From assembly GCF_002019595.1 (NCBI RefSeq), contig NZ_KV917369.1, forward strand, positions 5,376,326 through 5,440,325: a DNA stretch of 64,000 bases, given 5' to 3'. Source of the DNA: Priestia abyssalis. Its GTDB lineage: Bacteria; Bacillota; Bacilli; Bacillales; Bacillaceae_H. The notes below the pieces were generated by a model. The model was given only the letters and a program-made list of their open reading frames with translations. It had not been told where the DNA came from and did no database searches. This document shows positions 43,873 to 59,489 of the stretch, in pieces. Within the stretch, counting starts at the first letter, position 1; every line of letters starts with the position of its first letter. The position numbers were made by a program, and so were the translations under genes.

Positions 43873-44385
43873 TTAAATCACCCGCTTTCCGGTTTTCGCT
43901 TCATAACGTATTTTTTCTTTTAATTTATTGATGCCATATATTAAGGCGGCCGGGTTAGGAGGACATCCAGGGATATAAACATCTACCGGTACAATTTGGT
44001 CAACACCTTTAACTACCGCATAAGATTTCACATAGGGACCGCCTGCCGTTGCACATGATCCCATAGCAATCACCCATTTAGGCTCAGGCATTTGATCGTA
44101 CAGTCTTTTAACAATAGGTGCCATTTTTTTGGTAACGGTTCCAGAGACAATCATGACGTCCGATTGACGAGGGGAAGTGCGGAAGAATGAACCAAAGCGG
44201 TCTAAGTCATAATGGGAAGACCCAACCCCCATCATTTCAATGGCGCAGCATGCCAGTCCAAAAGTCAGCGGCCATAAGGAATTGCTTCTAGCCCACGCCT
44301 TTAATTGCTCTAAAGTCGTTAAAAATACATTTCGTCTCATCTCTTCTAATTCTTCTTTTGAAATATGCTCTAAATTTAATTCCAT
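43873..44385 (-). CDS. nuoB: Complex I 20-kDa iron-sulfur subunit NuoB
   Basis: This 170-residue subunit carries cluster N2, which hands electrons to quinone. Ligands are the adjacent Cys pair in [11 protein letters not shown] and the later cysteines in GSCATAGG and GCPPNP. I start it at the ATG at 44385, following AAGAAGGTGCTGAA and inside the end of nuoA (10-base overlap), which gives the normal length. Confidence 0.96.
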   Translation of the reverse strand: MELNLEHISKEELEEMRRNVFLTTLEQLKAWARSNSLWPLTFGLACCAIEMMGVGSSHYDLDRFGSFFRTSPRQSDVMIVSGTVTKKMAPIVKRLYDQMPEPKWVIAMGSCATAGGPYVKSYAVVKGVDQIVPVDVYIPGCPPNPAALIYGINKLKEKIRYEAKTGKRVI

Positions 44386-44750
44386 TTCAGCACCTTCTTT
44401 TTCCAAGCGTAAGTTAGTCCAACCAACAGCATAAAAACAAAGATGAGCATTTCAATCAGTGCAAACAAACCGAGCGAATCATAAGCGACTGCCCATGGAT
44501 ACAAAAAAACCGTTTCCACATCAAAGATGACGAACATTAACGCAAATATGTAATATCTCACGTTAAATTGGACCCTTGCTTCATGAAACGGTTCAATCCC
44601 ACTTTCATATGTTGTTTGTTTGGCAGTACTTGGTGCATGCGGTCTAAGAAGCCTACCTGCCGTTAAAGCAACAACAGGCAACAGTATACCTAAGAGCAGA
44701 AAGATGAAGATAATCATATAGCTGTTTAAATATGTATTCAGGATGCTCAT
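44376..44750 (-). CDS. nuoA: Complex I membrane subunit NuoA
   Basis: This 124-residue subunit has three membrane helices and the conserved [15 protein letters not shown] loop and [18 protein letters not shown] helix. It is the first gene of the operon. The ATG at 44750 follows GAGGAGGCGTGTTT. No nuoE, nuoF or nuoG is present in the operon or the window. Confidence 0.96.
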   Translation of the reverse strand: MSILNTYLNSYMIIFIFLLLGILLPVVALTAGRLLRPHAPSTAKQTTYESGIEPFHEARVQFNVRYYIFALMFVIFDVETVFLYPWAVAYDSLGLFALIEMLIFVFMLLVGLTYAWKKKVLKWN

Positions 44751-44800
44751 AAACACGCCTCCTCTACAATTATCTAAAAATTTAGAAATGTGTTGCTAAT

Positions 44801-44829
44801 ATTATAACAAATCGGATATGGAGTGTCGA
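44801..44829 (-). promoter_or_regulatory. Sigma-A promoter of the nuo operon
   Basis: TATAAT (44806-44801) and TCGACA (44829-44824) are 17 bases apart on the minus strand, 51 bases before nuoA. Between 44830 and 44981 I see nothing else. Confidence 0.75.
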
Positions 44830-44981
44830 CAATGTATCTGTTTATGTTTGTATAATATGTAAATAATTTCAATAAAAGAATGATTTCCCGACTAAAAAAT
44901 AATAAGCCTTCCTACATCTCCTGTTTTCTTACAAAAACAAGTGATATAGAAAGACTCATACTAAAATTGGCTTCACGCCCA

Positions 44982-45119
44982 TCAAGCTCGCTTAATTAGT
45001 TTAACAACTAGAATAATGGCTGCAATCACTAATAGAATATGAATAAATCCGCCTGTAAAATCAAATAGCAACCCTAGTAACCATGCTAATAATAATACTC
45101 CAATGATGGTCCATAACAT
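44982..45119 (-). CDS. Lmo0937-type small membrane protein, 45 residues
   Basis: The product starts MLWTIIGVLLLAWLLGLL and has two short membrane helices separated by FDFTGG, ending KLIKRA. This matches the small lmo0937/DUF5670 membrane proteins common in bacilli, whose role is unknown. AAGGAG lies 9 bases before the ATG. It is monocistronic between the atp and nuo operons. Confidence 0.75.
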   Translation of the reverse strand: MLWTIIGVLLLAWLLGLLFDFTGGFIHILLVIAAIILVVKLIKRA

Positions 45120-45296
45120 GAAAATCACTCCTTAACAATCAATGTACTTACTTGATAGTTTTTAATACCCTGAAGTGATAGTAGAAAAACATTTTTTGAT
45201 TCATAAATTCTCGGGAAATAAAGGAAATCTTCATTTACTCTAATCGAGTTATAGAAGTAGGACTGCCCGTTACTTTTTATTTAAATGATAAAACTA

Positions 45297-45328
45297 AAAA
45301 AGCACCGTACAGATGTACGATGCTTTTT
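45297..45328 (-). terminator. Intrinsic terminator of the atp operon
   Basis: AAAAAGCA-CGTAC and GTACG-TGCTTTTT pair across AGAT, directly after atpC. Confidence 0.85.
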
Positions 45329-45330
45329 GA

Positions 45331-45735
<405 letters not shown>

Positions 45736-45760
45736 TTATTACCCTCCTATGTCCCTTATC

Positions 45761-47221
<1,461 letters not shown>

Positions 47222-47235
47222 TTACGTTCATTGTA

Positions 47236-48099
<864 letters not shown>

Positions 48100-48185
48100 T
48101 CACCTCGCTTTATTAGACAAAATCGAGCCGCTTTACAGTCAATGAGGGCAGAGGCAGCATTAGAGTTGCCGCTGCCGGTCATTTA

Positions 48186-49709
<1,524 letters not shown>

Positions 49710-50255
49710 CTACGATCTGTTCGCAAGAAGTTCGCGTTGAATGCGTTCTAATTTACCGCTTACGCTACCATCATAAATGCGATTGCCAATACGAAGCTTG
49801 ACGCCCCCGATTAGGCTTTTATCTACGATATTTTGGATTTTCAATGACTGTCTTCCGACTTTTTGTGCAAAAGTTTGGGACAACACTTGTCCTTCATCTT
49901 CTGTCAAAGGTCGAACAGAGTATACTTTCGCTTCTGCTGTCCCTTTTGCTTCATTTGCTAATTCTACAAACTCAGCTACCATATCTACAATAATATCAAT
50001 GCGATGACGATCTAACAGCATGGATAAAGTAGATTGGATTTGCGGAAGCATAGCAGAAAACGCTTCTTTTAATAACGTTTGTTTTTGTTCGAATGATACT
50101 TTTGGATGTTTTAACACAACCAATAGATCACGATTTTCTTGTACTACTTCTTGAACAACACGCAGTTGCTCTTCAAACTCGTTTACCATGTTCTGTTCTT
50201 GAGCTAATTGAAAAAGAGCCAATGCATAGCGCTTTGATACTAAATGTTTGCTCAT
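49710..50255 (-). CDS. atpH: F1F0-ATP synthase delta subunit
   Basis: This 181-residue peripheral stalk protein links F1 to the b dimer ([15 protein letters not shown] at the start, [18 protein letters not shown] near the end). It overlaps atpF by 4 bases. Confidence 0.95.
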   Translation of the reverse strand: MSKHLVSKRYALALFQLAQEQNMVNEFEEQLRVVQEVVQENRDLLVVLKHPKVSFEQKQTLLKEAFSAMLPQIQSTLSMLLDRHRIDIIVDMVAEFVELANEAKGTAEAKVYSVRPLTEDEGQVLSQTFAQKVGRQSLKIQNIVDKSLIGGVKLRIGNRIYDGSVSGKLERIQRELLANRS

Positions 50256-50800
50256 CGCGCTTCTCCTACCTCTTGAATATACTCTTTAATGAGGTTTTCT
50301 TGGTCTTTCTCAGATAATTCTTTTTCAATTACTTTAGAAGCAATAAGAACAGATAAAGATGATACTTGCTCGCGTAAAGCGGCAACAGCTTGCTCTTTTT
50401 CGCGTTCGATTTCTTGCTTTGCAGCTTCTTTCAAGCGGTCAGCCTCTGCACGTGCTGTCGCGATGATTTCTTCTTTCTTTTCTTCTGCTGCTTTTTTCGC
50501 ATTCTCAATCATTGTTTGTGATTCTTGGCGAGATTGCTTTAATAACTGACGTTGTTCTTCTGCCAGCTTTTTAGATTCTTCATTGCTCTTTTCTGCGGCA
50601 GCAATCTCACTAGCGATATGGTCTTCACGCTGTTTCATGATGCCCATTAACGGACCGAAAGCAAATTTGCGAAGTAACGCTAAGAGAATGAGGAACATTA
50701 CTAATTGGAATAACATATCTCCGGCATTGAAGGTAAAACCGCCTTCAGAAGCCCCGTGTGCAGTTGCTCCTAATACTAACATGTTTAAAGACACAGCCAT
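50252..50800 (-). CDS. atpF: F1F0-ATP synthase b subunit
   Basis: This 182-residue peripheral stalk subunit has one N-terminal membrane helix (about 27-48) and a long, highly charged coiled coil with many Glu, Lys and Ala. The ATG at 50800 follows GGGAGTGAAG; a GTG six bases upstream is poorer. A 136-base spacer with a hairpin separates it from atpE. Confidence 0.94.
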   Translation of the reverse strand: MAVSLNMLVLGATAHGASEGGFTFNAGDMLFQLVMFLILLALLRKFAFGPLMGIMKQREDHIASEIAAAEKSNEESKKLAEEQRQLLKQSRQESQTMIENAKKAAEEKKEEIIATARAEADRLKEAAKQEIEREKEQAVAALREQVSSLSVLIASKVIEKELSEKDQENLIKEYIQEVGEAR

Positions 50801-50879
50801 CTTCACTCCCTTCAGAGGATCCCTGATACTTCAAAATAGTAAAAATTTATGAATTTCTTCCATTATAGACATAAAGGAA

Positions 50880-50911
50880 TGGCGAAGGTTCTTATCGAAT
50901 GATCTTCGCCA
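50880..50911 (-). other. Intra-operon hairpin between atpE and atpF
   Basis: TGGCGAAG and CTTCGCCA (8 bp, 16-base loop) lie downstream of atpE. It may trim or stabilise the atpE mRNA so that more c subunit is made, since the ring needs many copies. This role is inference. Confidence 0.55.
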
Positions 50912-50936
50912 CTTTTGAATGTTGTTTAATTCCCTA

Positions 50937-51182
<246 letters not shown>

Positions 51183-51243
51183 TTATAAATAATTTAGTTT
51201 AATAACTGTTCAAAAACGGGTATGATTTGAACAACATTTATAA

Positions 51244-51960
<717 letters not shown>

Positions 51961-52344
51961 TCACCTCTCTTCCCATCTATAACGGATGCTTTGGATTATA
52001 AAATCTATTATAATGACAAGGTAAAATGTCATTAATCCCATAATGAAAGCAACTAGATGAACCTCTTCCGGATATCGCAAAGCGATGATAACCCCTAATG
52101 CCGCTGTAGCAAACCTTGTAAAAGTTCCGACCGACTTTACTTTTCTTCCTTGTTCGATGGCTTGTCCAAATTGTCTTTCTCTTCGGACTAGAGTCCACAA
52201 ATTATATAGGCTGAAAACAGTACCTAAGGCCAGACCTAAAAACACAGATTGGTACTCTGTAAATCCCCATCCTAATACAAACAGGGCAAGAATAAAAAAT
52301 ATGTATGATCGAAGACGCGGAAACATTTGCTGCAAATCTTGCAT
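51961..52344 (-). CDS. atpI: ATP synthase subunit I
   Basis: This 127-residue protein with four membrane helices helps assemble the c ring. Sequence conservation is low in the family; the place between atpZ and atpB, a few bases from each, supports the call. Confidence 0.85.
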   Translation of the reverse strand: MQDLQQMFPRLRSYIFFILALFVLGWGFTEYQSVFLGLALGTVFSLYNLWTLVRRERQFGQAIEQGRKVKSVGTFTRFATAALGVIIALRYPEEVHLVAFIMGLMTFYLVIIIDFIIQSIRYRWEER

Positions 52345-52350
52345 AGAAGT

Positions 52351-52572
52351 TTATTCTCCCGAGAAAAATTGGCGGACTGAACGAAGCATGGCATAAACGC
52401 CCGTCCCAAGTCCCATTAGAAGACCAAGAACTAAAAAAAGTGGTTCGGTTCCGACTTGTCCGTCAAGCCATTTTCCAAAAAATAACCCGATTAACATGGA
52501 ACCTGCTAGTTGTGAAAGAATGATGGACATTAACGCCATAGCACGAAATGGATGGCGCGGTTTTCGACTCAT
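52351..52572 (-). CDS. atpZ: AtpZ/AtpI family protein
   Basis: This 73-residue protein has two membrane helices (about 13-34 and 44-64) with QLAGSMLIGLFFGKWLD, the family phrase. AtpZ proteins occur at the start of many atp operons and have been linked to ion uptake for the synthase. The ATG at 52572 follows GGAGGGG. Confidence 0.82.
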   Translation of the reverse strand: MSRKPRHPFRAMALMSIILSQLAGSMLIGLFFGKWLDGQVGTEPLFLVLGLLMGLGTGVYAMLRSVRQFFSGE

Positions 52573-52746
52573 GAGGATCCCCTCCGTTATCAAGGAATAT
52601 GATTGACTTTAAAAAAAGTCCATATACATTTATATGCGATGAACAGAAAGTCGTTCCTATCTAAAAAGGGTCTATTTTGTCGAAAAAATACGATATTTTT
52701 GGCTTGTTTTTCTAGGTTGAAAACCTTACCATTTATATCCCCTGTT

Positions 52747-52775
52747 AGCATACAATAGGCTCTAGGTAATGTCAA
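52747..52775 (-). promoter_or_regulatory. Sigma-A promoter of the atp operon
   Basis: A consensus TTGACA (52775-52770) lies exactly 17 bases from TATGCT (52752-52747) on the minus strand. The leader to atpZ is about 170 bases. From 52776 to 52884 only a small AT-rich hairpin (AAGTAT/ATACTT, about 52840) is seen. Confidence 0.85.
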
Positions 52776-52884
52776 TGCGTTACGTGGAAAACTTCACAAT
52801 TTGTCAAGAAATGTACACAATTGCATTGTGCAAATAGTGAAAAGTATAGTAAGATACTTTTTTTAGCCTTTTTTGTCGAATTGT

Positions 52885-55077
52885 TCATTCCAAAGTGATG
52901 GTTGTTTCCAATACATCTTCTTTTTGTCCTTTTTTCACAAAGACTAGAGCCTTATACACTCCTGAGGCCAATCTCGCTTTCACCACTTGCTTCGTCAATC
53001 CCCGCCTTACACTCTTTTTCGCATCAAGATATTCAACAAACCTCAGTGTAACAGGATCATAAAGAGCAATCCCCATTTCATCGGCCCCTCCTGGCAAAAA
53101 GATTTGATACCAGTACTCCCCTTCCTTCTCCCCTCTTCCAAATTGAAATCCCATCATTCGAGGATAATCCGGTTCCCCTTCCATAAACATGTAAGGCAGT
53201 GAAATCCTTTTTCCCGATGCCTGTATGGCGAAACACCCGTCATAAATACCATTCTTCGCTCCTCTAATCATTAAGCCAATGTTTACTTTCCTTTTTTCAT
53301 TTGGATTAAGAGTGAAAGACAAAGGGTAGCTCCATTCTCCCTTTATACGGGGAGCCTGAAAATGATACGACTGAGGTTTAGAAGATACATTTTCAATGGT
53401 AATGGATAACGTTTTTCTTTCGAAAAGTTTTTTTGGATCATATACCCCAAATGATAAGGAACTTGGGTAAATAAGTGTGTGGGCGTTGACTGCCTCCATG
53501 ATTTGCAGACGTCCGCTCCCCTGTTCATAAGGAGCATAGGCCCTCCCCTTTTCTTCTCCCAGTACTTTGGCGTTGTTCATTAAAGCTGCCTTTACTTGTT
53601 CCGGAGACCAATCAGGGTGTGCCTGCAAAATTAAAGCGCAAGCTCCCGCTACATGGGGGGCAGCCATGCTCGTTCCATGCATCTCTTCATAACCGCTCGG
53701 GGTCGTACTCATAATATTCATTCCCGGCGCCAAAATATCCGGTTTAATTTCCCATGTTTCTGTGACAGGGCCGCGGGAGCTAAAAGGTGCTAATACATCT
53801 TGTTTCTTTTTATATAAAAATGAAAGAAACGTTCTCCCCTTCTTTAGTTCCTTTTCCGCCTGATCGGCTGTTTCCTTATCCATAGAAGCAACCGGTATCC
53901 CGGCGTCTTGTCGCAGCAACCCGGTAAAGCTGCCAGGTGCATTGTTGGCTATAATCAATCCCACAGCCCCGGCCTTTTCCGCATTTTTAGCCTTTTCCAT
54001 AAAAGAAATGCCTCCTCGGCGAACGAGTACCACTTTCCCTCTTACATCCTTCAGCTCGTTCTTTTCCCCGACTCCCCCATCCATCAATTCATAGTCTCTT
54101 TTCAGCTTCCATTCCTTCGTACCGATAAACGGATTGATTTCATATTCCCCGCGCAGCGAGCCAATTTTTAAATATGGAATGGCAGACGGAGGAGTGGATG
54201 CTCCTACTGAAATGGCTTTGGATGAAGTACCGGGAGAGCCGACTGACCATAGTTCCGGTCCTGAGTTCCCGCTGGATGTGACAGCTACGATTCCTTTTTC
54301 CACAGCCTTGTCCAATGCTAAACTTGTAGGCCAATCGGGCCCATTTACATCATTTCCCAGGGATAGATTCAAAATATCCACTTGATCTTCCACCGCTTTT
54401 TCAATGGCGAGAAGCACTTGTTCAGACGTTCCAAATCCACCTGCTCCCAGTGCTCTATAAATATAAAGGTCGGCTTCCGGAGCCACTCCCCTCATTTTTC
54501 CGTTTCCTGCTATGACTCCTGCCACATGGGTACCGTGGGAAGTCGGCTGCCCTTCTTTCGGAAGCGTCTCCATTGGATCTGCATCCATCTCAATCGTGTC
54601 AAAGCCTCCCCGGTAATTGCCGCGCAAATCCGGATGATGATAATCGATTCCCGTATCAATTATCCCAATTTTGATTCCCCGTCCGGTTAACCGAAACCCT
54701 TCTTTATCCAGCTCCCCTCTCACGCTCTCCCCACCGATGAATGGGATGCTTTCATCAGCGGATACCCGATAATAAGCAAGCGGATGAGAATCGGCCACCC
54801 ACGTTTCATGCTGAACTTTATCTAACAGGGCATAGGTGCCTGTTGCGGCAAATCCATCGAAAACTTGATGATAAACGGTACGAACATTCAAACCCGGGAA
54901 CTTGGTTTTAAGCTCACGAACTCTTTCTTCCGTCATCTTTTCTTTTGCCATAAAAATCTTTGTTGTCACTTTATGTTCCAAATAAGAATTGATAGGCGGC
55001 CGATTCGGCATCGTATATGCGTTGACCTCGACTCCGAAAAAAGGTAACGACAATAATAGAATCAATGCTTTTAACAT
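52885..55077 (-). CDS. Secreted subtilisin-family (S8) protease with PA domain insert (Vpr-like)
   Basis: This 730-residue exoprotease has a signal peptide (about 1-20, ending VNA), a propeptide (about 35-100) and a subtilase domain with Asp141 (IIDTGID), His181 (SHGTHVAG), Asn271 (SSGNSG) and Ser470 (GTSMAAPH). Between His and Ser there is a PA domain insert (about 330-425), as in Vpr and cell-envelope proteinases. A beta-rich C-terminal region follows. All catalytic residues are intact. The ATG at 55077 follows GAGGGGTG. The gene is single, between the atp operon and wecB, a place where B. subtilis has no protease. Confidence 0.92.
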   Translation of the reverse strand: MLKALILLLSLPFFGVEVNAYTMPNRPPINSYLEHKVTTKIFMAKEKMTEERVRELKTKFPGLNVRTVYHQVFDGFAATGTYALLDKVQHETWVADSHPLAYYRVSADESIPFIGGESVRGELDKEGFRLTGRGIKIGIIDTGIDYHHPDLRGNYRGGFDTIEMDADPMETLPKEGQPTSHGTHVAGVIAGNGKMRGVAPEADLYIYRALGAGGFGTSEQVLLAIEKAVEDQVDILNLSLGNDVNGPDWPTSLALDKAVEKGIVAVTSSGNSGPELWSVGSPGTSSKAISVGASTPPSAIPYLKIGSLRGEYEINPFIGTKEWKLKRDYELMDGGVGEKNELKDVRGKVVLVRRGGISFMEKAKNAEKAGAVGLIIANNAPGSFTGLLRQDAGIPVASMDKETADQAEKELKKGRTFLSFLYKKKQDVLAPFSSRGPVTETWEIKPDILAPGMNIMSTTPSGYEEMHGTSMAAPHVAGACALILQAHPDWSPEQVKAALMNNAKVLGEEKGRAYAPYEQGSGRLQIMEAVNAHTLIYPSSLSFGVYDPKKLFERKTLSITIENVSSKPQSYHFQAPRIKGEWSYPLSFTLNPNEKRKVNIGLMIRGAKNGIYDGCFAIQASGKRISLPYMFMEGEPDYPRMMGFQFGRGEKEGEYWYQIFLPGGADEMGIALYDPVTLRFVEYLDAKKSVRRGLTKQVVKARLASGVYKALVFVKKGQKEDVLETTITLE

Positions 55078-55146
55078 AAAAAAACACCCCTCACTATATA
55101 AGCGTGTCACAAACAGACGCTTTTCATGTGAGAGGCAGGAGAAATA

Positions 55147-56298
55147 CTAAGATAATGGATTAAATATATCAGGACGTCGTTCTGTCCGTTTAAAGTAAAA
55201 GCTGATGGCATCAGCAATACGCTTTGAAGCCAACCCATCTCCATAAGGGTTGGATGCTTTAGCCATATATTCATAAGCTTCTTGATCTGTTAATAATTGT
55301 TTAGCCAGCTGATAGATGTTTTCTTCTTCTGTTCCTGCCAGCTTTAACGTTCCGGCTTCAATTCCCTCTGGACGTTCTGTTGTATCACGCAGTACAAGGA
55401 CAGGTACTCCAAGTGATGGAGCCTCTTCTTGTACACCGCCGGAATCCGTCAAAATGAGATAAGACCTCGAGGCAAAGTTATGGAAATCGATCACATCCAA
55501 TGGTTCAATCAAATGGATGCGCGGATCTTCGCCTAACACTTCATCGGCCAGTTCACGCACCACCGGATTTAAGTGAACAGGGTAAACCACTTGAACATCA
55601 TCATGCTCTTCTACTATTCTCTTCACAGCACGGAACATGTTTCTCATCGGTTCCCCTAGGTTTTCACGACGATGGGCCGTTAATAAAATTAAGCGGTCCC
55701 CTCCCACCTTTTCCAAAACGGGATGAGTATACTCATCCCGAACGGTTGTGCTAAGTGCATCAATAGCCGTGTTCCCTGTAATGAAAATGGCTTCTTCCGG
55801 TTTATTTTCTTGCAATAGATTATGAGCCGATTTTTCGGTTGGAGCAAAATGCAAGTCCGCCACGACTCCCGTCAACTGACGATTCATTTCTTCCGGGTAA
55901 GGAGAGTATTTATTCCATGTACGTAACCCGGCCTCTACGTGCCCGACGACAATTTGATTGTAAAGAGCCGCTAAGCTGGCAATAAATGTCGTCGTTGTAT
56001 CACCATGTACAAGGACAATGTCAGGCTTTACTTCTTTCATGACAGCATCCAGTCCTTGAAGCCCTCTTGTCGTTACATCCATCAATGTTTGACGGTCCTT
56101 CATGATATTCAGATCATAGTCCGGGTTCACATCAAAAATCGCCATGACTTGATCCAGCATTTGACGGTGCTGGGCTGTTACCGTCACAATTGCTTCAAAT
56201 TCTTCCGGACGTTTTTTTAATTCCAACACAAGCGGAGCCATTTTAATGGCTTCAGGCCGTGTGCCGAAAATGGTCATTACTTTAATTGGTTGGTTCAT
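55147..56298 (-). CDS. wecB: UDP-N-acetylglucosamine 2-epimerase (non-hydrolysing)
   Basis: This 383-residue enzyme interconverts UDP-GlcNAc and UDP-ManNAc, the precursor of ManNAc in linkage units and surface polymers. The family motifs GTRPEAIKMAPL, VHGDTTTT, HVEAGLRT, TAHRREN and TDSGGVQEEA are all present. The ATG at 56298 has AAAGGTG upstream. It follows upp by 20 bases. Its product is the substrate of the wecC-like dehydrogenase at 10668 and, directly or after oxidation, of TagA at 9757, although it lies about 45 kb away. Also named mnaA in B. subtilis. Confidence 0.95.
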   Translation of the reverse strand: MNQPIKVMTIFGTRPEAIKMAPLVLELKKRPEEFEAIVTVTAQHRQMLDQVMAIFDVNPDYDLNIMKDRQTLMDVTTRGLQGLDAVMKEVKPDIVLVHGDTTTTFIASLAALYNQIVVGHVEAGLRTWNKYSPYPEEMNRQLTGVVADLHFAPTEKSAHNLLQENKPEEAIFITGNTAIDALSTTVRDEYTHPVLEKVGGDRLILLTAHRRENLGEPMRNMFRAVKRIVEEHDDVQVVYPVHLNPVVRELADEVLGEDPRIHLIEPLDVIDFHNFASRSYLILTDSGGVQEEAPSLGVPVLVLRDTTERPEGIEAGTLKLAGTEEENIYQLAKQLLTDQEAYEYMAKASNPYGDGLASKRIADAISFYFKRTERRPDIFNPLS

Positions 56299-56318
56299 TT
56301 TTATCACCTTTACGCCGA

Positions 56319-57056
<738 letters not shown>

Positions 57057-57126
57057 TTACAGAAAAAGCAAAGCGCATTCAAGGTCGTTTGATTAATTCT
57101 CAACAATTGTTAGAAATTCTCCATGA

Positions 57127-57301
57127 GAAAAGCGCAGGCGCCTTGATGAGGAAGGCCGACTAAGACCGCCGCGTCCTGCGGCAACGTCGGCATGACCCAC
57201 ATCCTGTGGGTCCAAGGAAATAGGGATTGACCCCGTATACGCTTTTTGCCTTATGAGGGCAATCATCTTTTCCCGTGCTGAGCTAGGCGCTGGAGCTAGA
57301 C
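57127..57301 (+). repeat. 175-bp interspersed repeat, copy 2
   Basis: This has intact ends, GAAAAGCGCAGGCGCCTTG and AGGCGCTGGAGCTAGAC, and a core nearly identical to 6401-6575. The same length in both copies suggests a defined element. Confidence 0.88.
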
Positions 57302-57346
57302 ACCAATACTAGTGGAAAATTATACTTTCTTACCTTCCCAAAATAA

Positions 57347-57372
57347 AGAAGCACCCTTCACGGGGTGCTTCT
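57347..57372 (-). terminator. Intrinsic terminator of glyA
   Basis: AGAAGCACCC and GGGTGCTTCT on a 6-base loop are followed on the minus strand by a U-rich tract, 8 bases after the glyA stop codon. Confidence 0.85.
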
Positions 57373-57379
57373 CTCATGA

Positions 57380-58627
57380 TTATCCTTGACGAGTAGGATA
57401 TAATTCGAATTTTTTCGTTAAGTTTGCTACTCGTTCACGAGCTTCTGCCAATTTTTCTTCATTGTCTACGTTCTTTAATGTTAAGGCCATAATAGCAGCA
57501 ATCTCGTCCATATCTTCTAACCCAAAACCTCTGCTTGTTACAGCCGCTGTACCGATACGGATACCGCTCGTTACAAACGGGCTCTCAGGATCATAAGGGA
57601 TGGTATTTTTATTGACTGTAATCCCAATTTCATCAAGGGCATGCTCTGCTACTTTACCCGTTAAGTTCATGGAACGTACATCAATCAACACTAAATGATT
57701 GTCTGTTCCGTCGGAAACAAGCGTAAACCCTTCTTTTTTCAATGATTCCGCTAAACGATTTGCGTTATCAATAATATTTTGAGCGTACGTTTTGAATTCA
57801 TCTTTTAACGCTTCACCAAACGCTACTGCTTTTGCCGCAATGACATGCATAAGCGGACCGCCTTGAATACCAGGGAAGATCGATTTATCGATTTGTTTTC
57901 CGAACTCTTCTTTACATAAAATCATACCGCCGCGAGGTCCACGCAACGTTTTGTGAGTCGTTGTTGTTACAAAGTGAGCATATGGTACTGGATTCGGATG
58001 AAGCCCTGCCGCAACAAGACCGGCAATATGAGCCATGTCCACCATAAGGTAGGCACCTACCTCATCGGCAATCTCACGGAAACGTTTAAAGTCAATTACA
58101 CGAGGATATGCACTTGCTCCAGCTACAATCAGCTTTGGCTTGTGCATTCTAGCTTTCTCTAATACATCATCATAGTTGATAACTTGTGTATCTTGATCTA
58201 CTCCATATTCCACAAAGTTATATTGAACACCACTGAAGTTAACCGGGCTTCCGTGTGTTAAGTGTCCGCCATGAGACAAGTTCATACCTAGAACAGTATC
58301 CCCTGCATTTAAGATTGTAAAGTAAACAGCCATGTTTGCTTGCGCACCAGAGTGAGGCTGAACGTTTACATGTTCTGCACCGAATAATTGTTTGGCACGA
58401 TCACGCGCTAAATCTTCTGCTACGTCCACATGTTCGCAGCCACCATAATAACGTTTACCAGGATAACCTTCAGCATATTTGTTTGTTAAAACGGAACCTT
58501 GCGCTTCCATCACCGCTTCACTCACAAAGTTTTCTGAAGCGATCAATTCGATTTTCGAACGCTGTCTCGTTAACTCTTCTTGAATAGCTTGAAAAAGCTG
58601 CGGATCTTGTTGTGCTAATTTCTCCAT
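57380..58627 (-). CDS. glyA: Serine hydroxymethyltransferase
   Basis: This 415-residue PLP enzyme converts serine and tetrahydrofolate to glycine and methylene-tetrahydrofolate, feeding purine, thymidylate and methionine synthesis. The Schiff-base Lys226 is in [14 protein letters not shown], with [24 protein letters not shown] and [10 protein letters not shown]. The ATG follows GTGAGGAGG. A possible PurR operator lies upstream, which fits glyA regulation in B. subtilis. Confidence 0.97.
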   Translation of the reverse strand: MEKLAQQDPQLFQAIQEELTRQRSKIELIASENFVSEAVMEAQGSVLTNKYAEGYPGKRYYGGCEHVDVAEDLARDRAKQLFGAEHVNVQPHSGAQANMAVYFTILNAGDTVLGMNLSHGGHLTHGSPVNFSGVQYNFVEYGVDQDTQVINYDDVLEKARMHKPKLIVAGASAYPRVIDFKRFREIADEVGAYLMVDMAHIAGLVAAGLHPNPVPYAHFVTTTTHKTLRGPRGGMILCKEEFGKQIDKSIFPGIQGGPLMHVIAAKAVAFGEALKDEFKTYAQNIIDNANRLAESLKKEGFTLVSDGTDNHLVLIDVRSMNLTGKVAEHALDEIGITVNKNTIPYDPESPFVTSGIRIGTAAVTSRGFGLEDMDEIAAIMALTLKNVDNEEKLAEARERVANLTKKFELYPTRQG

Positions 58628-58757
58628 CTTAAAAAATCCTCCTCACGTACACTTTTTCTTGGTTTTTATTAAATTCGACTCTATTGTATCATGGATGTTA
58701 AGGATTTTAGAAGTTATATTCTCATTTTTCCATAAAAAAAATCAAAAAACGCAAGAT

Positions 58758-58802
58758 AAACACGAACATTAAAACTAAAATTAATATTTATCGTTCATTT
58801 TT
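58758..58802 (-). promoter_or_regulatory. Possible PurR operator (two inverted PurBoxes) upstream of glyA
   Basis: AAACACGAACATT (58758-58770) matches the PurBox AWWWCCGAACWWT except at one base. About 19 bases on, ATCGTTCATTTTT (58790-58802) is a weaker, inverted box. A possible -10, TACAAT, is at 58688-58683 on the minus strand. PurR control of glyA is known in B. subtilis. Confidence 0.5.
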
Positions 58803-58869
58803 TTAATATAATAAATGGAACCTAACGATCCAGTTCGCTACTATTTAAAATTACCAAAAACAACTCACT

Positions 58870-59445
58870 CTATGAACATGTGTTATTTTTATCTGTCCGT
58901 TCATATACAGCCCTCGCTCCGCCAATGAGCTTCGGCCTTGTCGTCGCTAATGTAACATGCGCGCTCCCCACCTGCTTAACGGAACATCTAATAGGCACTG
59001 CTACATGCTTTAAATGCATACCGATAAAAGTATCCCCAATATCGATACCAGCATCAGCTTTTATAAATTCCACCATCACCGGCTGGTCCATCTGTTCATA
59101 CGCGTAAGCCGCCATAGACCCCCCTGCTTTTGGAACAGGAATAACGGAGACCATTTCCCAGTTATTTCTCACAGCGGTTTGCTTCTCAACGACAAGGGCA
59201 CGGTTAAGATGCTCGCAACATTGAAAGGCTAATTGCACACCGCATTCAAGCTGAAACTCCTTGAACGTCTCAAAAATCATTTGGGCGACTTCTGAGGTAC
59301 CGGCTGTTCCAATCTTCTCTCCCATTACTTCACTCGTACTGCAGCCAATAACGAATACCTGATTTTCTGTCAATGTCACTTGTTGAGAGAATTGTTCCAG
59401 CACTGCCTGAAGCTCTTGTTTCCAATTGACCAACATAGCATCCAT
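58870..59445 (-). CDS. ywlG: YwlG family protein (TIGR01440/DUF436)
   Basis: This 191-residue cytoplasmic protein has a conserved core ([20 protein letters not shown], then [19 protein letters not shown]) seen throughout the bacilli. Its activity is unknown. The ATG at 59445 is preceded by AAAGGAGAG. It lies between glyA and rpiB exactly as in B. subtilis. Confidence 0.88.
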   Translation of the reverse strand: MDAMLVNWKQELQAVLEQFSQQVTLTENQVFVIGCSTSEVMGEKIGTAGTSEVAQMIFETFKEFQLECGVQLAFQCCEHLNRALVVEKQTAVRNNWEMVSVIPVPKAGGSMAAYAYEQMDQPVMVEFIKADAGIDIGDTFIGMHLKHVAVPIRCSVKQVGSAHVTLATTRPKLIGGARAVYERTDKNNTCS

Positions 59446-59489
59446 CTTTCATACTCTCCTTTCAAAAAGCCGTATAAAGGTATTGGATG

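Noticed and set aside
43394-43931. Long reading frames antisense to nuoC
   Set aside because: They mirror the Lys/Ala repeat as Leu/Phe/Ala-rich frames and have no ribosome site; they are shadows of nuoC.
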